A stretch of DNA of 8,440 nt from Acetobacteraceae bacterium. GTDB taxonomy: Bacteria > Pseudomonadota > Alphaproteobacteria > Acetobacterales > Acetobacteraceae. This document shows, one piece after another, positions 5,450-8,440 of the stretch. A model generated the notes under the pieces. The model saw only the letters and a list, made by a program, of their open reading frames with translations. It was not told the DNA's origin and ran no database searches. Both the position numbers and the translations under genes were made by a program. The stretch spans positions 1 through 8,440 of the forward strand of contig CANJXD010000232.1 in the NCBI GenBank assembly GCA_947478535.1. Reading direction: 5' to 3'. The stretch's first letter is position 1. Every line of letters starts with the position of its first letter.

Positions 5450-6538
5450 TCAGGCCTTCTCGGGGTAAAGCCCCCGGAGCCCAGCTTCGGAGGCTTCGCA
5501 GCGCCCGCGCTCGGTGATCAACCCCGAGACCAGCCGCGCCGGGGTGACATCGAAGGCCGGGTTGGCCGCCGGGCTGCCTTCGGCCACCACGCGGATCGTC
5601 TCGATCCGGCCATCGGCGGTGCGGCCGGTGAGGTCGGTGACCTCGGCGGCGTTGCGTTCCTCGATGGGGATGTCGGCGATGCCATCGCCCACGGTCATGT
5701 CGAGCGTCGAATGCGGCAGCGCGACCCAGAAGGGCACGCCATTGTCCCGCGCCGCCAGCGCCTTCAGATAGGTGCCGATCTTGTTGGCGACATCGCCGGT
5801 CCGCGTCACCCGGTCCGTGCCGACGATGACGATGTCGACCTCGCCATGCTGCATCAGATGGCCACCGGCATTATCCGCGATGACGGTATGCGCCACGCCA
5901 TGCCGGCCGAGTTCCCAGGCCGTCAGCGCCGCGCCCTGGTTGCGGGGGCGCGTCTCATCCACCCAGACATGCACATCGAGCCCGAGGTCATGCGCCTGGT
6001 AAATGGGCGACAGCGCCGTGCCGTAGTCCACCGTCGCGATCCAGCCGGCATTGCAATGCGTCAGCACATTCACCCGCCCCTTGCGAGCGGCGATCTCCCG
6101 CAGGAGGGGCAGGCCGTGCTCGCCGATCTTCCGGCAGGTCTCCACATCATCGTCGCAGATCGCGGCGGCCTCGGCATAGGCGGCGGGGGCGCGCTCGGCG
6201 GGGGGCAGGGGGCGGAGGGCGGCGTGCATCCGCGCCAGCGCCCAGCGCAGGTTGATCGCGGTCGGGCGGGTTTCGCCCAGCATGGCGACAACGCGGTCCA
6301 GAGCCTCGTTGGACGCCTCCACCCGCATCGCCAGCGCGACGCCATAGGCCGCGACGGCACCGATCAGCGGCGCGCCGCGGGTCTGCATGGAGCGGATGGC
6401 ATGCGCGGCGTGGTGCTCATCGCCCAGGCGCAGCACCTCGATCGCCCAGGGCAGCTTCGTCTGGTCGAAGATGCGGATGGACCAGCCATCCTCCGAATCC
6501 ACCCAGACGCTGCGATAGGGAATGCCGTCGATCTTCAT
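5450..6538 (-). CDS. mtnA: S-methyl-5-thioribose-1-phosphate isomerase
   Basis: This cytoplasmic enzyme of the methionine salvage pathway converts 5-methylthioribose-1-phosphate to 5-methylthioribulose-1-phosphate. The 362-residue length is typical. Conserved features are RGAPLIGAVAAYGVAL at 54-69, RPTAINLRWALARM at 91-104, the catalytic cysteine in LTHCNAGW (Cys162), DETRPRNQGA at 194-203, ADNAGGHLM at 221-229, the catalytic aspartate in VGTDRV (Asp242), ALPHSTLD at 273-280 and IPIEER at 290-295. Cys162 and Asp242 lie close to the catalytic pair known in the B. subtilis enzyme. It is the last gene of a three-gene operon and starts 13 bp after the UPF0262 stop. No Shine-Dalgarno sequence is present, so translation is probably coupled to that gene. 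An open frame continues upstream to 6736, but that part is the shadow of the UPF0262 gene. Other salvage genes (mtnP, mtnK, mtnB) are not in view. Confidence 0.97.
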   Translation of the reverse strand: MKIDGIPYRSVWVDSEDGWSIRIFDQTKLPWAIEVLRLGDEHHAAHAIRSMQTRGAPLIGAVAAYGVALAMRVEASNEALDRVVAMLGETRPTAINLRWALARMHAALRPLPPAERAPAAYAEAAAICDDDVETCRKIGEHGLPLLREIAARKGRVNVLTHCNAGWIATVDYGTALSPIYQAHDLGLDVHVWVDETRPRNQGAALTAWELGRHGVAHTVIADNAGGHLMQHGEVDIVIVGTDRVTRTGDVANKIGTYLKALAARDNGVPFWVALPHSTLDMTVGDGIADIPIEERNAAEVTDLTGRTADGRIETIRVVAEGSPAANPAFDVTPARLVSGLITERGRCEASEAGLRGLYPEKA

Positions 6539-6551
6539 GGGGGAGCCGCCG

Positions 6552-7049
6552 TCAGATGCGCTGGTGCAGGGCGCAGACCAGGGTGAACAGGCGCCGCGCG
6601 GTTTCGAAATCGATCTCGATCTTGCCCGCCAGCCGAGCCGCCAGAAGTTCCGCACCTTCGTTGTGCAGGCCCCGCCTGCCCATGTCGATCGCCTGGATGC
6701 GCGCCTCGGACCCGCCTTCGGAGACCGCCTTCTCATGGCTTTCCACCACCAGGTGGTAGTCCTTGATCAGCCGGCGGAACGGCCCAAGCGCCAGCACCAG
6801 CGCATGCAGCGCCTGGTCCTCGGCGTCGCGGATATCGAGGATGAGCCGCCCGTCCCGCACCGCGATGGCGATGCCATAGGGGCCTTCGCTCAACCCGGCC
6901 GGCAGACCCATGGGGCGGAAGCGGTTGCCGGCGAGCAGATCCTCCACCGCCTGGCGGCGATCGGCCTCGGCATAGGGGCTCAGCAGGGGCTGCGCATCCG
7001 GCAGCACCACCCGCACCAGGTCCCGCGGGCCATGGACGCGATCAGGCAT
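6552..7049 (-). CDS. UPF0262 family protein
   Basis: This is a 165-residue, probably cytoplasmic protein of the uncharacterised UPF0262 family, which is largely confined to Alphaproteobacteria. The family's most conserved block is at residues 118-162: IQAIDMGRRGLHNEGAELL is followed by LAGKIEIDFETARRLFTLVCALH. An earlier conserved segment, LGPFRRLIKDYHLVVESHEKA, covers about 88-108. No signal peptide, membrane span or known catalytic motif is visible, and the length is usual. Its start overlaps the stop of the DUF983 gene by 8 bases (ATGCCTGA) and has no Shine-Dalgarno sequence, which points to translational coupling. In other Alphaproteobacteria I recall this family beside hisD and a low-molecular-weight phosphatase; here it precedes mtnA. 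Its function is unknown. Confidence 0.93.
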   Translation of the reverse strand: MPDRVHGPRDLVRVVLPDAQPLLSPYAEADRRQAVEDLLAGNRFRPMGLPAGLSEGPYGIAIAVRDGRLILDIRDAEDQALHALVLALGPFRRLIKDYHLVVESHEKAVSEGGSEARIQAIDMGRRGLHNEGAELLAARLAGKIEIDFETARRLFTLVCALHQRI

Positions 7050-7521
7050 CGCGGCCGCGCGGCGAGGGAGGGGGCGCGGGTGAGGGGGCGGGGCCAGGGG
7101 CGGTTATCGGGTCCGGCCCGTGGTCATCGACCTCGAAGCCGAAGCGGGACAGCAGGCCGACCGTGGCCCCCTTGATCGGGCGCAGCAGGCCGATGCAGGC
7201 GATGGTGAACAGCGGCAGCCAGACGACCATGTGCAGCCACATCGGCGGCATCCAGGCCTTCTCGATCATCAGGACGGGCGGCAGCAGCAGATGCCCGACG
7301 ACCAAGATGGTGAAATAGGGCGGCGCGTCATCCGCCCGCAGCGTACCGAGCGGGGCGCCGCAATGCGCGCATTCCGGCACGACCTTCAGATAGCCCTGAA
7401 ACACCTTGCCCTTGTCGCAGACCGGGCAATGGTTGCGCGCACCACGGCCGAGCGCCGTCCACGCGGTATCCGGCGGCGTAGTGCTCAGGGTGGCTGCCGA
7501 GCGATTGGGCTCCCAGCGCAT
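7042..7521 (-). CDS. DUF983 family membrane protein with N-terminal zinc ribbon
   Basis: This 159-residue inner-membrane protein belongs to the uncharacterised DUF983 family. Two CxxC pairs, HCPVC (Cys32, Cys35) and CAHCG (Cys51, Cys54), form a probable zinc ribbon. The signature DDAPPYFTI (64-72) leads into two membrane spans, at about 69-88 and 94-113, followed by RPIKGA. The C-terminus from about 136 is a low-complexity proline/alanine tail (PAPSPAPPPSP) not expected in the family core. The start at 7521 is chosen because GGAAGGA precedes it by 9 bases and the known domain begins soon after. The open frame extends upstream to 7896, but that part is arginine/proline-rich and antisense to the racemase gene. 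It is the first gene of the operon with the UPF0262 gene and mtnA. Function is unknown. Confidence 0.9.
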   Translation of the reverse strand: MRWEPNRSAATLSTTPPDTAWTALGRGARNHCPVCDKGKVFQGYLKVVPECAHCGAPLGTLRADDAPPYFTILVVGHLLLPPVLMIEKAWMPPMWLHMVVWLPLFTIACIGLLRPIKGATVGLLSRFGFEVDDHGPDPITAPGPAPSPAPPPSPRGRDA

Positions 7522-7530
7522 GGATGGCGT

Positions 7531-7537
7531 TCCTTCC
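7531..7537 (-). promoter_or_regulatory. Ribosome binding site fixing the start of the DUF983 gene
   Basis: GGAAGGA on the minus strand, 9 bases before the ATG at 7519-7521. It favours this start over several upstream in-frame ATGs that lack such a site. Confidence 0.65.
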
Positions 7538-7609
7538 GGCGTTTTCCGGGCCGGGTCGGGCGGCCGCACCGGCGGCGCCATTCCCGGCGGGGTCGCCGTT
7601 GTGCAGTGC

Positions 7610-7638
7610 AATATGCCGCGTTGCGCAGGGCCGATCAA
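7610..7638 (-). promoter_or_regulatory. Candidate sigma-70 type promoter of the DUF983-UPF0262-mtnA operon
   Basis: On the minus strand TTGATC (7633-7638) and CATATT (7610-7615) are separated by exactly 17 bases; each matches the consensus at 4 of 6 positions. Transcription would start near 7603, giving a leader of about 80 bases before the DUF983 start. The small palindrome TGCAGTGCA (7602-7610) lies at the predicted start site. The matches are moderate, and this is the best candidate seen in the 229-bp divergent intergenic region. Confidence 0.4.
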
Positions 7639-7708
7639 GCACGGCGAAACCGGCTTGCGCTGGCCCCGGCGCCGCCGGATGGTGGCGCAGGCTGCGGCTT
7701 GGCGCGAG

Positions 7709-7722
7709 GGGCGCGCGCGCCC
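7709..7722. promoter_or_regulatory. 14-bp perfect palindrome GGGCGCGCGCGCCC upstream of the racemase gene
   Basis: A fully self-complementary alternating C/G tract 28 bases before the racemase start codon and 14 bases before its ribosome binding site. It could be an operator, a Z-DNA-prone element or a leader hairpin. In such GC-rich DNA a chance origin is also plausible. Confidence 0.3.
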
Positions 7723-7750
7723 AGGCTGATATGCAAGGAAGGAAGACGGG

Positions 7751-8437
7751 ATGGCCGAGCGGATTCTGGTGGTGAACCCGAATACCAGCAGCGCCTGCAC
7801 CAGCGGCATCGCTGAGGCTCTGGCAGGCTTCATGGCTCCTGGCCTGCCGCGGATCGAGGTGATGGAACTCCCGGGCGGACCGCCCGCCATCATCACCTGG
7901 CGGGACTGGTTCAGCGTGGCCGAGCCGCTCTGCGCCTTGGTGCAGCGCGAAAATGCAGCAGCCTATGTCATCGCCTGCGTGTCGGATCCGGGGGTGGACG
8001 CCATCCGCACCGTGACCCGCGCGCCGGTCTTCGGCCCATTGCGGAGCGCGATTGCCGCGGCGATGGCCCGGGCGGACCGCTTCGGCATCATCGCTTTCGC
8101 CGATCCCTCCGTGCAGCGGCAACGCCGGGCGCTGTCCGCCATGGGCCTCGAAGCGCGGCTCGCCGGGCATATCCCGCTGAACCTGCCGATGGATGTGCTG
8201 ACGGACCCGGTGGCGCCGCGCGCCGCGCTGATCGATGCCGCGCAGCGCATCGCGGCGCAGGGTGCGGAAGCCGTGATTCTGGGCTGCGCGGGCATGGCCC
8301 AGCATCGCGCGGCGGTCGAGGCGGCCTGCGGCATCCCGGTGATCGAGCCCTGCCAGGCGGCGACGGCGCTGGCCTTGCAGGCGGTGCTGGCGGCCCGCCC
8401 GGCGCTGGCCAGGGCCGCGGCCCGGGCCGCAGAATGA
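7751..8437 (+). CDS. Asp/Glu/hydantoin racemase family protein
   Basis: This is a probable cofactor-independent racemase acting on an amino acid, a 5-substituted hydantoin or a related substrate in the cytoplasm. The 228 residues fit the hydantoin racemase branch. The N-terminal strand ILVVNPNTS (5-13) is the family hallmark. The two cysteines of the two-base mechanism are present: Cys76 in IACVSDPG and Cys179 in ILGCAGMA, close to the active cysteines known in rhizobial hydantoin racemase. IPVIEPCQAA (195-204) is the conserved block near the end. The last 25 residues are alanine-rich. A strong purine-rich ribosome binding site (GGAAGGAAG, 7737-7745) precedes the ATG. It is transcribed divergently from the DUF983 operon. 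No hydantoinase, carbamoylase or transporter gene is visible downstream, since only 3 bases remain, so the substrate is undecided. Confidence 0.92.
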   Translation: MAERILVVNPNTSSACTSGIAEALAGFMAPGLPRIEVMELPGGPPAIITWRDWFSVAEPLCALVQRENAAAYVIACVSDPGVDAIRTVTRAPVFGPLRSAIAAAMARADRFGIIAFADPSVQRQRRALSAMGLEARLAGHIPLNLPMDVLTDPVAPRAALIDAAQRIAAQGAEAVILGCAGMAQHRAAVEAACGIPVIEPCQAATALALQAVLAARPALARAAARAAE

Positions 8438-8440
8438 CTC

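Noticed and set aside
3754..6586. Long plus-strand frames (587 and 504 codons) across the Bug receptor and mtnA
   Set aside because: Both are antisense shadows. The minus strand carries the well-conserved Bug and MtnA motifs.
6539..6736. Possible 66-residue N-terminal extension of MtnA
   Set aside because: This segment overlaps the UPF0262 gene in another frame and is arginine-rich. MtnA homologues begin at the start chosen here.
7522..8305. Minus-strand frames antisense to the racemase gene, including an upstream extension of DUF983
   Set aside because: They are low-complexity arginine/proline sequence without ribosome binding sites, opposite a clear racemase with both catalytic cysteines.

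Overview
The window is a high-GC stretch with strongly GC-rich third codon positions. It looks chromosomal and alphaproteobacterial. Best guess is an Acetobacteraceae member of the Roseomonas type: it has a UPF0262 protein (an alphaproteobacterial family), an orphan Bug-type solute receptor (a family expanded in such genomes) and dense, mostly minus-strand packing. The genus is an inference from gene content only.

Layout. 1-1458 (minus) is the start of a polar amino-acid ABC importer operon: a periplasmic binding protein (616-1458), two tandem hairpins in the gap, then a permease cut by the left edge. 1584-4001 (minus) encodes an 805-residue secreted protein with a glycosidase-like N-terminal region, 18 uninterrupted RTX nonapeptides and a serralysin-type C-terminal export domain. 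A consensus -10 box and an inverted repeat lie upstream of it. 4223-4459 (plus) is a small two-helix membrane protein whose 3' end overlaps, tail to tail, the gene for a Bug/TctC receptor (4417-5388, minus). 5450-7521 (minus) is a compact three-gene operon: DUF983 zinc-ribbon membrane protein, UPF0262 protein and mtnA (methylthioribose-1-phosphate isomerase), the first two overlapping by 8 bp and the last two 13 bp apart. A 229-bp divergent intergenic region separates this operon from a plus-strand Asp/Glu/hydantoin racemase-family gene (7751-8437).

How they work together. The window is a mosaic of small transcription units and not one pathway. Two units concern uptake of small organic solutes (amino-acid ABC importer, Bug receptor), one concerns methionine salvage (mtnA with two conserved proteins of unknown function), one is a probable amino-acid or hydantoin racemase, and one is an exported RTX protein that probably acts on extracellular glycan. 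No phage, transposon, CRISPR, tRNA or rRNA was seen. The least described element is the RTX protein with its glycosidase-like domain and internal EF-hand-like loop.
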